A stretch of 64,000 bases of DNA from Opitutaceae bacterium (GTDB lineage Bacteria > Verrucomicrobiota > Verrucomicrobiia > Opitutales > Opitutaceae). The notes under the pieces are model-generated. The model ran no database searches. It saw only the letters and a list, made by a program, of their open reading frames with translations, and had not been told where the DNA came from. Positions 1 to 8,530 of the stretch are shown here, piece after piece; the stretch's first letter is position 1; each line of letters opens with the position of its first letter. Made by a program: the position numbers and the translations under genes. The stretch is from positions 248,001-312,000 of the forward strand of contig JAEUHC010000018.1 of the NCBI GenBank assembly GCA_016794785.1. Direction: 5' to 3'.

Positions 1-2583
1 GACGCCAACCGCATCGTGCCCAACCAAGCCACCCGCTCGGTGCTCGGCCTCGACAAGTCCCTCTACGAGACGCCGCGCTCCGCGACTAACATCAGCTCCG
101 AGTTTCTGAAGACGCTCGCGATCCGCAACTCGGAGGACATCGCGCGCATCGCGCCGAGCACGTTCTCCAATTTCCGCTTCGGCCTGCAGGGCAACGTCAG
201 CGTGCGCAACCAGACCTCGGATTTCTATTTCCGCGGCATGCGCCGCATCGATCCGCAGGGCAACTACCGCACCATCTTCGCCGCCAATGATTCGATTGAG
301 ATCGTGCGTGGACCGCCGTCGCCGATCTACGGCCTCGGTCGCATCGGCGGCTACCTGAATTTCAACCCGAAGACCGCGCGCCTCGAGAAAACCGGCAAGT
401 ATCTCGACAAGCCCACCGGCTACCTCAGCTACACCTACGGCTCCTACGAGAAGAATATCGTCAACCTCGACGTCGGCGGCCCCTTGAAAATCGCCGGGCG
501 CAATGGCGGCTACCAAGTCTTCGCCTACGTCGAGGACAGCGACAGCTACTACGCATATTCGCCCGACGACAAGCACCGCATTGTCCAGGCCACGCTCACG
601 ATCGACCTCAACAAAACGGGCCTGCGCCTTGAGGCCGGCGGAGTAGGCCAATATTCTTACGGCGGCCTGCCCGGCGGGATCAACCGCACCACGCAGGACT
701 TCGTCAACACCGGCCGCTATTGGAATGGCACCTTCAGCTACAACCTCGACACCAACGGAGACGGCCGCCTCTCCGACAACGAGATCTTCAACTCCTACTT
801 CAATGGGCTCCCGCAACGCCGCGGGGCGAGCGGCGGAAGCACCATGGCCGCCAACGTCAACTACGTCGGCCAGGTCAATGCTCCGCTCAACCGCCGCTTC
901 CCTTGGCAGGGCGGCCCGGTCAATGGCGGCACCATCACCCTCGATCAGTTCCGCGCCGGGTTTCTCGACACCGCGCCCACCCTCGTCGGCGGCGCCCCCT
1001 ACCAAAGGCAAGGCTACCAGATTTCGGTTTATCCCACCGATTCCACCGGCCTGCCGAACACCGCCGCGGCCCGGCAGACCTACTACCTCCCGCCCGCCTT
1101 CGATCCGCTCGCCGGCTCGTGGGCGCAAGTGCCGTTCAACTACCGCAACAGCTTCGGCGAGGACTACTACGAGGCGTATGTGTGGACAGGCTTCGTCGAT
1201 GTCGTCAACGATTCCAACCCCGACTTCACCTTCAAAAACCAAGTCCTCGTGGACATCCAGGATCAGGAGAAGACCGGGCGGAATCCATTCTCTCAGTTCC
1301 AGAACATCTTTCAGGCCGAGGAGAAGTTCACTGTCGTGAAGAAATGGCACCCCAAGTGGGACTGGCTCGATCTCACCACGCTCGGCTCGGTCAACGGCGT
1401 CTACTACGACGGCGGCCGGCGCACGGACAACACGGTGGACTACGACTACCGCCGCAGCCTGATGACGGGCTTCACGCCCAACGACACGTTCTCCGCCTTC
1501 ACCAAGAACTCCGGCTTCGAGGGCAGCGCGCTCTCGCAGTTCATCCACTCGAACTACCTCTCCTACGGCGTCGGCGTGCTCAACGACATCACGCTCTTCA
1601 AGCGCGCCAATCTCCTCCTCGGCGGCCGCATGGACAGCATCGACTCCGAGGCCTACGTCCCGGCCGGCATCTTCAACCGCAATGGCAACGGCGGGCTCAC
1701 CGTCGCGAGCACTAACCCGGCCTTCAAGGGTTACGCCGACTACGGCAAGACCAACGACGTCGGCTGGTCCTACTCCGCGAGTATCACCGTGCCGGTGACG
1801 GACAACCTCCGCCCCTACTTCACCTACGCGATCCAGTCCGCCGTCATCGGCGACGCCTCCACCGGCGGCGTGCCCATCGCCAACGTCAAGCGCGGCCCGC
1901 TCGGCGAATCCCTGCTCAAGGAGGCCGGCATCAAGGGCAGCTACTTCGGCGGCAAGCTCTTCTTCGGCCTCGCCGCCTACGAGCAGACCCGGAACAACTT
2001 CGACGCCAACGATGGTGCCGGCGTCATCGGCGCCACGCTCGGCCGCGGCTTCGAGGGTGAGTTCCGCTGGGTCGTGAGCAAGCAGCTCGCCCTCAGCGGC
2101 GGCTTCAGCCTCTCCAAGACGGTCAACCTGATCTCGTCGGGCACCGTCAACACCAACACCCGTTTTCTGGGTTACCCTGATGTGGTCGATGCCACAGGCA
2201 AAGTCGTGATTCCCGCCGAGGCCTGGGGCTGGGGTGGCATCGTTTCCACTGCGATTCCGGCGAGTGATCGCAACTATGACGAAGTTCACGCGATTCCCGG
2301 CACAATCGTGAACATGACCGCGATCTACAACCTCACCAAGAAGCTCTCCGTCCGCGCGACCGGCTACTACCAGAGCAAATTCTCCGCGGACCGGTTGAAG
2401 ACCGTGACGGTGCCCAAGGCCATGGTGATGGACGCCGGCCTCAACTACGCTTGGCGCGACTACGAGGTGCGCCTCAACGTGATCAACGTCTTCGATAAGC
2501 TCTACTTCAACGGCGGCTCGTTCAACTCCGTCGCCGCCCGTCTGCCGCGAAATTTCGACGTCACGCTGACGCGGAATTTCTGA
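1..2583 (+). CDS. TonB-dependent receptor, 5' end outside the window
   Basis: This is an outer-membrane receptor that would import a substrate into the periplasm using TonB energy. The reading frame is open from base 1, so the signal peptide, TonB box and start of the plug are missing; 860 residues are visible. The plug shows the typical IEIVRGPPSPIYG stretch near residue 100, followed by GG.LNF. The rest alternates short beta strands and ends in Phe after an aromatic-rich last strand, as expected for BamA-dependent barrels. Residues 250-261 (DTNGDGRLSDNE) match the EF-hand calcium loop consensus. It lies 53 bp upstream of seven exported amide hydrolases on the same strand, which suggests that it imports their substrate or products. 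The substrate cannot be read from the sequence. Confidence 0.93.
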   Translation, partial: DANRIVPNQATRSVLGLDKSLYETPRSATNISSEFLKTLAIRNSEDIARIAPSTFSNFRFGLQGNVSVRNQTSDFYFRGMRRIDPQGNYRTIFAANDSIEIVRGPPSPIYGLGRIGGYLNFNPKTARLEKTGKYLDKPTGYLSYTYGSYEKNIVNLDVGGPLKIAGRNGGYQVFAYVEDSDSYYAYSPDDKHRIVQATLTIDLNKTGLRLEAGGVGQYSYGGLPGGINRTTQDFVNTGRYWNGTFSYNLDTNGDGRLSDNEIFNSYFNGLPQRRGASGGSTMAANVNYVGQVNAPLNRRFPWQGGPVNGGTITLDQFRAGFLDTAPTLVGGAPYQRQGYQISVYPTDSTGLPNTAAARQTYYLPPAFDPLAGSWAQVPFNYRNSFGEDYYEAYVWTGFVDVVNDSNPDFTFKNQVLVDIQDQEKTGRNPFSQFQNIFQAEEKFTVVKKWHPKWDWLDLTTLGSVNGVYYDGGRRTDNTVDYDYRRSLMTGFTPNDTFSAFTKNSGFEGSALSQFIHSNYLSYGVGVLNDITLFKRANLLLGGRMDSIDSEAYVPAGIFNRNGNGGLTVASTNPAFKGYADYGKTNDVGWSYSASITVPVTDNLRPYFTYAIQSAVIGDASTGGVPIANVKRGPLGESLLKEAGIKGSYFGGKLFFGLAAYEQTRNNFDANDGAGVIGATLGRGFEGEFRWVVSKQLALSGGFSLSKTVNLISSGTVNTNTRFLGYPDVVDATGKVVIPAEAWGWGGIVSTAIPASDRNYDEVHAIPGTIVNMTAIYNLTKKLSVRATGYYQSKFSADRLKTVTVPKAMVMDAGLNYAWRDYEVRLNVINVFDKLYFNGGSFNSVAARLPRNFDVTLTRNF

Positions 2584-2636
2584 GTTACGCTCCCTCACCC
2601 GCGCGGCCGCGCGCTCTCTCGCGGCCTCCCTCCGTC

Positions 2637-4232
2637 ATGCGATCCCCCCTCCTCCGCGTGCTCGCCTGCACGCTCGTGTTCACGGCGCCGGCCGTCGCGC
2701 GCACCTTCAATCTCGAGACCGCCGGCATCCCCGAGATCCACGCCGCCGTCGATGCCGGCGCGCTCACCTACGAGAAGCTCGTCACGCTCTACCTCGCCCG
2801 GATCGCCGCCTACGATCAGCAGGGGCCGGCGCTCAACACCGTCATCACGCCGAATCCGCAGGCGCTCGCCACGGCGCGCGCGCTCGACGCGGAGTTCAAG
2901 TCCCGCGGCCGGCGCACCCCGCTCCACGGCATTCCCGTGCTCGTGAAGGACAACTTCGACACCACGGACATGCCGACGACCGGCGGCGCGTTCTACCTCG
3001 AGGGCTCGGTGAACGCGGAGGATGCGTTCATGATCAAGAAACTCCGCGAGGCCGGCGCCATCCTGCTCGCCAAGGTCAACCTCGACGAGCTCGCCGGCGG
3101 CGGCACGGGTTTCTCGTCCCTGTGGGGCCAGACAAAAAATCCGCACGACCTCGCGCGCGTCCCCGCCGGTTCCTCCGGAGCGACGGGCGCCGGGCTCGCC
3201 GCGTGGTTCGCGCCGCTCGGCCTCGGCACCGACACGGGCGGCTCGATCCGCGGCCCCTGTGCCGCCAACGGCGTGCCCGGCATCAAGCCCACCAACGGCC
3301 TGCTCTCGCGCGCCGGCATCATCCCGCGCGTGCTTTCCCTCGACACCGGCGGCCCCATGGCGCGCACGGTTTACGACGTGGCGCTCGCACTCGGTTTCAT
3401 GACCGGCCTCGATCCGAAGGATCCGCTCACGGAGAAAAGCGCCGGGCTCTTCTACTCGGACTACGTGCAGTTCCTGCGCAAGGATGCGCTCAAGGGCGCG
3501 CGCATCGGCATCCTCCGCGAAGGACTCGGCAAGGAAGCGGACATCGACGCGGTGTTCAACCAAGCCGTCGCCGAGCTGAAATCCCTCGGCGCCGTCGTCA
3601 TCGATCCCGTGCGCTACCCGACGGTCGTGCTCGAGGGCCGCACCGGCATCAACGAGATCATCCGCCAGGCGGACATCCGCGAGGAACTCGGCCACTACCT
3701 CGCCACGCTCAAGCCGGGCTATCCGAAGTCCCTCGATGAGATCCTCGCGCTGCACGACGGGCTAAAAGAACCGCGCGGCCGCGTCTCGCCGAATCCACGC
3801 CTCTACAAGGCGCTCCGCGATTCCAACACCGGCCTCAAGTCCACCGATGCGCTCTACGTCTCCGCCAAGACCCATGGCATGGCGATGATTCGCGACGCCG
3901 TGCTGAGCACCTTCACGCAGCATCGCCTCGACGCCATCGTCTACGCGACCCGCGGCGAATCGCCCAAACTGGTCAGCGAGTCGTCGCCGACCGACACCAC
4001 CACGCGCCTCGGCGGCTCGCTCACGAGCATCGCCAACATGACGCAACTCCCAGACGTGATCGTGCCCGCCGGCGCGACCAAGACCGCGCTGCCCGTGGCG
4101 ATTTCCTTCCTCGGCACCGCGTTCAGCGAGCCGCGCCTGCTCGCCTACGCCTATGCCTACGAGCAGGCCACGCAGCGCCGCATCTCGCCCAAGACCACGC
4201 CCGCGCTGCCCGGCGAACGCTTCGACTACTGA
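2637..4232 (+). CDS. Exported amidase-signature enzyme 1 (peptide-amidase-like)
   Basis: This 531-residue amidase-signature hydrolase would release ammonia or an amine from a carboxamide. A Sec signal peptide covers about residues 1-21 (cleavage after AVA), so it acts in the periplasm or outside the cell. The catalytic triad is intact: Lys104 in VKDNFD, cis-Ser179 in GSSG and nucleophile Ser203 in GGSIR, with the family's 24-residue spacing between the serines. The N-terminal pattern (LY.ARI.AYD..GP.LN) and the C-terminal AYAYEQ resemble the bacterial peptide amidase Pam, which removes C-terminal amides from peptides. Substrate assignment is inference. It is first in a tight run of seven hydrolase genes, and no Shine-Dalgarno motif precedes the ATG. 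Confidence 0.92.
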   Translation: MRSPLLRVLACTLVFTAPAVARTFNLETAGIPEIHAAVDAGALTYEKLVTLYLARIAAYDQQGPALNTVITPNPQALATARALDAEFKSRGRRTPLHGIPVLVKDNFDTTDMPTTGGAFYLEGSVNAEDAFMIKKLREAGAILLAKVNLDELAGGGTGFSSLWGQTKNPHDLARVPAGSSGATGAGLAAWFAPLGLGTDTGGSIRGPCAANGVPGIKPTNGLLSRAGIIPRVLSLDTGGPMARTVYDVALALGFMTGLDPKDPLTEKSAGLFYSDYVQFLRKDALKGARIGILREGLGKEADIDAVFNQAVAELKSLGAVVIDPVRYPTVVLEGRTGINEIIRQADIREELGHYLATLKPGYPKSLDEILALHDGLKEPRGRVSPNPRLYKALRDSNTGLKSTDALYVSAKTHGMAMIRDAVLSTFTQHRLDAIVYATRGESPKLVSESSPTDTTTRLGGSLTSIANMTQLPDVIVPAGATKTALPVAISFLGTAFSEPRLLAYAYAYEQATQRRISPKTTPALPGERFDY

Positions 4233-4240
4233 CCGCTCCC

Positions 4241-5875
4241 ATGAAACCTCCCTTTCTCCGCTCCTTCGTTTTCGTTGCCTGCTCGCTGGGTTCCGTCCTC
4301 GGCCTTCGCGCCGCCACGCTCGATCTCGAGACCGCCACCATTCTCGATCTGCAGAAGGCCTACGCCGCGGGCGTGCCCTCGGAAAAGGTCGTCGAGATTT
4401 ATCTCAAGCGCATCGCCGCTTACGACCAGGCCGGTCCGAAGCTGAACTCGATTCTGTTTCTCAATCCCAATGCCCTCGCCGAGGCCCGCGCCCTCGACGC
4501 CGAGCGCAAGGCCAAGGGCCCGCGCTCGCTGCTTCACGGCGTGCCGATCGTGCTCAAGGACAACTTCGACACCTTCGACATGCCCACCACCGGCGGCTCG
4601 AAGGCGCTCAAGGATTCCAAGCCGCTCTACGACGCATTCACCGTGAAGAAACTCCGCGCCGCCGGCGCGATCTTCATCGCGAAGACCAACCTCGACGAAT
4701 TCGCGCGCGGCGCCACCGGCACCAGCTCGCTCGGCGGCCAGACGCTCAATCCCTACAATCTCGAAAAAATCCCCGGTGGATCCAGCGCCGGCACCGGCGC
4801 CGCCATCGCCGCGCTCTTCGCCCAGATCGGCACAGGCACGGAGACCGGCTCGTCGATCCGCAATCCTTCCACAAAGAATAATCTCGTCGGTTTCTCGCCC
4901 AGCGAGGGCCTCGTCTCGCGCCAAGGCATCATACCGATCTCGATCACTTACGACCGCGGCGGGCCAATGACCCGCAGCGTCACAGACGCCGCGATCATGA
5001 TGAGCGTGATGGCCGGCACAGATGCCGCGGATCTCTTCACGCTCAACTCGCTCGGCCACGCGCCCTCGGACAACTATCTCGGCGCGCTGAAAAAGGACGG
5101 CCTCAAGGGCGCGCGCATCGGCGTCCTTCGCGATCTCATGGGCACCGAGGAAGCCGACAAGCCCGCCCTCGCCCTCGTCGAAGCCGCGATCAAGGTCCTG
5201 AAGGACCAGGGCGCCACCATCCTGGATCCGATGCCCACCGGGGCGAACCTCTGGCAGATGGCGCGCGAGACCACTACCGGCACTGGCGAATACCGCCAGG
5301 CCATCGACGCGTATTTCGCCGCGCGCGGCACCGCCACGCCGGTCCGTAATCTCACCGAGCTCATCGCCTCCGGCGGCTACCTCGGCCGGTTGAAGAAGAT
5401 GTATGCGGAATCCAACGCCGTCGGCGAGATGACCACCAACCCCGACTACATCGGGAAGATCAAGGCCCGCTGGCTCCTCCGCGCGCACGTCGCCGAGGTG
5501 ATGAAGCACTGGCAGCTCGATGCCGTGGTGTTCCCGCACGAGACGAAGCCCGCGCGCACTATAGCCGACGCCGTGCCCGACAAGGGCGAGACCGCCGTTC
5601 CCGGTGGCGAAGCTGCCAACAACCGCACCCCCGGCACCGGGAATCGGCTCAGCACCGCCACCGGCCTGCCCACCATCGTCGTGCCGATCGGTTTCAATAC
5701 CGATGGCGTCGGCGTTGGCCTCGAGTTTCTCGGCCAGCTCTATGCCGAAGCCACGGTCATACGCCTCGCGTATGCCTTCGAGCAGGCTGCCCCGCACCGG
5801 AAACTCCCGGTGTCCACGCCGCTGCTAGGCATCGAAAAGATCACCTACGGCGAGCCCACCCTCGCTGCCCAGTAA
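4241..5875 (+). CDS. Exported amidase-signature enzyme 2 (peptide-amidase-like)
   Basis: This 544-residue amidase-signature enzyme starts 8 bp after the previous gene. A Sec signal peptide of about 24 residues ends at LRA. The triad is Lys106 (VLKDNFD), Ser181 (GGSSAG) and Ser205; the usual GGSIR has become GSSIR, but the nucleophile position is kept. The N-terminal region is closely similar to that of its upstream neighbour (LDLETAT, YDQAGPKLN), so the pair probably arose by duplication and then diverged in the C-terminal substrate-binding half. As with its neighbour, it resembles peptide amidases rather than the GatA subunit, and no gatB or gatC lies nearby. The leader is pyrimidine-rich (CCGCTCCC before ATG). 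Confidence 0.91.
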   Translation: MKPPFLRSFVFVACSLGSVLGLRAATLDLETATILDLQKAYAAGVPSEKVVEIYLKRIAAYDQAGPKLNSILFLNPNALAEARALDAERKAKGPRSLLHGVPIVLKDNFDTFDMPTTGGSKALKDSKPLYDAFTVKKLRAAGAIFIAKTNLDEFARGATGTSSLGGQTLNPYNLEKIPGGSSAGTGAAIAALFAQIGTGTETGSSIRNPSTKNNLVGFSPSEGLVSRQGIIPISITYDRGGPMTRSVTDAAIMMSVMAGTDAADLFTLNSLGHAPSDNYLGALKKDGLKGARIGVLRDLMGTEEADKPALALVEAAIKVLKDQGATILDPMPTGANLWQMARETTTGTGEYRQAIDAYFAARGTATPVRNLTELIASGGYLGRLKKMYAESNAVGEMTTNPDYIGKIKARWLLRAHVAEVMKHWQLDAVVFPHETKPARTIADAVPDKGETAVPGGEAANNRTPGTGNRLSTATGLPTIVVPIGFNTDGVGVGLEFLGQLYAEATVIRLAYAFEQAAPHRKLPVSTPLLGIEKITYGEPTLAAQ

Positions 5876-5881
5876 TTCTCC

Positions 5882-7450
5882 ATGAAAAATCTCCGTCTCC
5901 TCATCTTGCTCGGCCTGCTGTCCGTCCCGCTGCGCGCCGCGCAGTTCGATCTCGCGAACGCCACGATCGCCGACGTGCAGGCCGCGATGAAGAGCGGCGC
6001 GCTCACGGCCGAGAAACTCGTCCGGCTCTACCTTGCGCGGGTCGAGGCCTACGACAAGCAGGGGCCGAAGCTCGCCGCTTTCCTGATGCTCAATCCGCGC
6101 GCGCTTGACGAGGCGCGCGCCTTTGATGCCGAGCGCAAGGCCGGAAAAGTCCGCGGCCCGTTGCACGGCACCGTCGCCGTGGTTAAGGACGTGTTCGACA
6201 CGGCCGACATGCCGACGACCGGCGGCTACCTGCCGCTCAAGGGCGTGAAGCCGACCAAGGATGCGTTTGTCGTGAAGAAGCTCCGCGAGGCCGGCGTCGT
6301 CATCCTCGGCAAGACCAACCAATCCGATTGGTATGCGCAGCCCCCGCTCATCGCCTCGAGCACGCTCGGCGGCAATTCGCTCAACCCCTACGATCTGAAG
6401 CGCACGCCGGGCTGGTCCAGCTCGGGCACGTCGGCCGCGCTCGCCGCGGTATTCGGCACAATCGGCCTCGGCAGCGAGACGGGCTTTTCCATTCGCACGC
6501 CCACCAGTGACGGCAATCTCTACGGTCTCGCCAGCACGTCGGGGCTCATCTCGCGCGATGGCATGATGTGGAGCTACGTCACCGGCGAGCGCGGCGGCCC
6601 GATGGCGCGCTCCATGTATGATCTCGCCGCGACGCTCGACGCGATCGCGGGCTTCGATGCGTTCGACATGTGGACCGCGCAGAGCCTCGGCCAGATGCCA
6701 CCGCAGTCTTACGTTTCGTTCCTAGACAAAACGGGCCTCCGCGGCGCGCGCATCGGCGTGCTCAAGGAAGCATGGGACTTTCTTCCCTCCGAGCCCGAGG
6801 TGCTCGACCTCGCGAAGAAGGCGATCGCAGTATTTCCCGCAGGCGGGGCCAAGGTCTTCGAGCCCGTTTCACTCGGCCTCGACCTGAGGCAGTATCTCAC
6901 GGCCAACACCTCGCCGAGCCGCTACGAGCGCATCACCGCCATCAACCACTACCTCGCGCGGCAGGGTCCGGGCTACCCGTTCAAGGATGCCGCCGCGCTC
7001 CTCCTTGGCCACAAGGATGTGCCGGGGCGCCCGGCCGACGCCGCCGCGCTCGCCAAGCCAATCGATCTCGACCGCGATCCGGAATATCGAGCCACGCTCG
7101 CGGGCAAGGCTGCGCTCCAGCAGGCCGTGCTCGCGCTGATGGACCGCTACAAGCTTGACGCGCTCATCTACCCGCACCGCCTCCGCCGCGCCGAGCTGAT
7201 CGCGCCGCGGCCGACCGACGCCGTTTACTCCGGCACCATCCAACTGAGCCCGATTACCGGCTTCCCCGCGATGGCCGTCCCGATGGGCTTCACGCCCGAC
7301 GGGAATCCCGTGGGCCTCGAGATCCTCGGCCGGCCCTGGAGCGAGCCCCTGCTCATCAGAATCGCCAGCGGTTACGAGGCGGCCACGCCGAAAAACCGCC
7401 AGCTGCCCAAGACCACGCCGCCGCTCGCCGGCGAATCGTTCACCTACTGA
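5882..7450 (+). CDS. Exported amidase-signature enzyme 3, divergent
   Basis: This 522-residue protein starts 6 bp after amidase 2. It has a short Sec signal peptide (cleavage near LRA-A, residue 19). The triad residues are present: Lys102 (VVKDVFD), Ser179 (GWSSSG) and Ser203 (GFSIR). The glycine loops around both serines differ from the family norm (GGSSGG becomes GWSSSG, GGSIR becomes GFSIR), and the cis-Ser region follows an unusual QSDWYAQPP stretch. The pocket therefore probably differs from those of its two paralogues. Three related exported amidases in a row suggest a division of labour over a group of related amides. Activity is likely but not proven by sequence. Confidence 0.88.
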   Translation: MKNLRLLILLGLLSVPLRAAQFDLANATIADVQAAMKSGALTAEKLVRLYLARVEAYDKQGPKLAAFLMLNPRALDEARAFDAERKAGKVRGPLHGTVAVVKDVFDTADMPTTGGYLPLKGVKPTKDAFVVKKLREAGVVILGKTNQSDWYAQPPLIASSTLGGNSLNPYDLKRTPGWSSSGTSAALAAVFGTIGLGSETGFSIRTPTSDGNLYGLASTSGLISRDGMMWSYVTGERGGPMARSMYDLAATLDAIAGFDAFDMWTAQSLGQMPPQSYVSFLDKTGLRGARIGVLKEAWDFLPSEPEVLDLAKKAIAVFPAGGAKVFEPVSLGLDLRQYLTANTSPSRYERITAINHYLARQGPGYPFKDAAALLLGHKDVPGRPADAAALAKPIDLDRDPEYRATLAGKAALQQAVLALMDRYKLDALIYPHRLRRAELIAPRPTDAVYSGTIQLSPITGFPAMAVPMGFTPDGNPVGLEILGRPWSEPLLIRIASGYEAATPKNRQLPKTTPPLAGESFTY

Positions 7451-7461
7451 TCCCTTTTTCC

Positions 7462-8517
7462 ATGCAACGTCTCCCTTCCCGCCTGCGCCGCGCCCTCGCG
7501 TTTCTCTGTTTCGCGACGGCCGCCACTTCGTGCGCCGCCAACGGCGCGCTTCCCATCGTCAAGCTGTTCACCACCGGCGGCACCATCCAGTCAAAGGGCG
7601 CCCACCGCGGGAAACTCTCCGAATACAACGAGGGTCGCGTTACGCCGCAGGAGCTGATCGACGATCTGCCGGAGCTGAAGACCGTCGCGCAGCTTGAGGT
7701 CGTCGAGATCGCCAATATCGGCAGCGGCGGTATGAACGCCGACCTTCTGCTCAAGCTCGCCAAGGGCCTCAACGCCGAGCTCGCCAAGCCCGGCGTCGCG
7801 GGCGCGATCGTCACGCACGGCACGGGCACGCTCGAGGAGACGGCCTATTTCCTCAACCTCACGGTGAAGTCGGCCAAGCCCGTCGTCGTCGTGGGCGCGA
7901 TGCGCCCGTTCACCGCGATCAGCCGCGACGGCCCTTTCAATCTCTACAACGCCGTGCGCGTCGCCGCCACGCCCGAGGCCGCCGGCAAGGGCGTGATGGT
8001 GCTCCTCAACGACACCATCCATGCGGCGCGCTTCGTCACCAAGAACAGCACGTATCGCATCGAGACGTTCGTGGCCCGCGAGCTGGGCCCGCTCGGCTTC
8101 GCCGACTCGGATCGGATCGCGTTCTACCGCACGCCGCTCGGCCGGCACACGGCCGCCAGCGAGTTCGACGTGAGCAAGCTCGAGATGCTGCCCGCCGTCG
8201 ACGTGGTCTATGGCTACCAGGAGGCTTCGGCCGCGCCCATCGAGGCGCTCGTGGCCGCCGGTGCGAAGGGCATCGTGCTCGTCGATAGTTCGCCGTCGTT
8301 CGCCAAGGCGATTGCCCTCGCGCAATCGAAGGGCGTGGTCGTCGTGCAGTCCGATCGCAAGGGCTCCGGGCGCGTGCTCCTCAGCGAGCGCAGCGCGGGC
8401 CGCGGCATCATCAGCGCCGACAACCTCAACGGCCAGAAAGCGCGCATCCTGCTGCGTCTCGCGCTCACCAAGACGACCGAGGCGAAGGAACTTCAACGCA
8501 TCTTCAACGAATACTGA
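7462..8517 (+). CDS. Exported asparaginase-family hydrolase 1 with altered substrate site
   Basis: This 351-residue protein has the type II L-asparaginase fold throughout. It starts with an export signal that contains a possible lipobox (ATSC, Cys24), so it may be a lipoprotein. Catalytic residues are kept: Thr41 in TTGGTI, Thr121 in THGT and Lys194 in VTK. However, the Asp that normally follows (HGTDT, which binds the substrate amino group) is Gly122, and the SQ pair that binds the carboxylate is Ser88-Gly89. A Glu remains at SER in the C-terminal domain, but the usual GxGNGN loop is absent. It is probably an amidohydrolase that does not use free L-asparagine. It starts 11 bp after amidase 3. 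Confidence 0.88.
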   Translation: MQRLPSRLRRALAFLCFATAATSCAANGALPIVKLFTTGGTIQSKGAHRGKLSEYNEGRVTPQELIDDLPELKTVAQLEVVEIANIGSGGMNADLLLKLAKGLNAELAKPGVAGAIVTHGTGTLEETAYFLNLTVKSAKPVVVVGAMRPFTAISRDGPFNLYNAVRVAATPEAAGKGVMVLLNDTIHAARFVTKNSTYRIETFVARELGPLGFADSDRIAFYRTPLGRHTAASEFDVSKLEMLPAVDVVYGYQEASAAPIEALVAAGAKGIVLVDSSPSFAKAIALAQSKGVVVVQSDRKGSGRVLLSERSAGRGIISADNLNGQKARILLRLALTKTTEAKELQRIFNEY

Positions 8518-8530
8518 ACCGCTCACACCC

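Noticed and set aside
2595..5797. Long open frames on the minus strand opposite the first amidases
   Set aside because: They are antisense shadows of high-GC genes: compositions are Arg/Gly/Ala/Glu-rich without domains, while the plus-strand frames have full amidase motifs.
2637..7450. The three Sec-exported amidases as GatA subunits of the tRNA amidotransferase
   Set aside because: They have signal peptides, there is no gatB or gatC, and their ends resemble peptide amidases.
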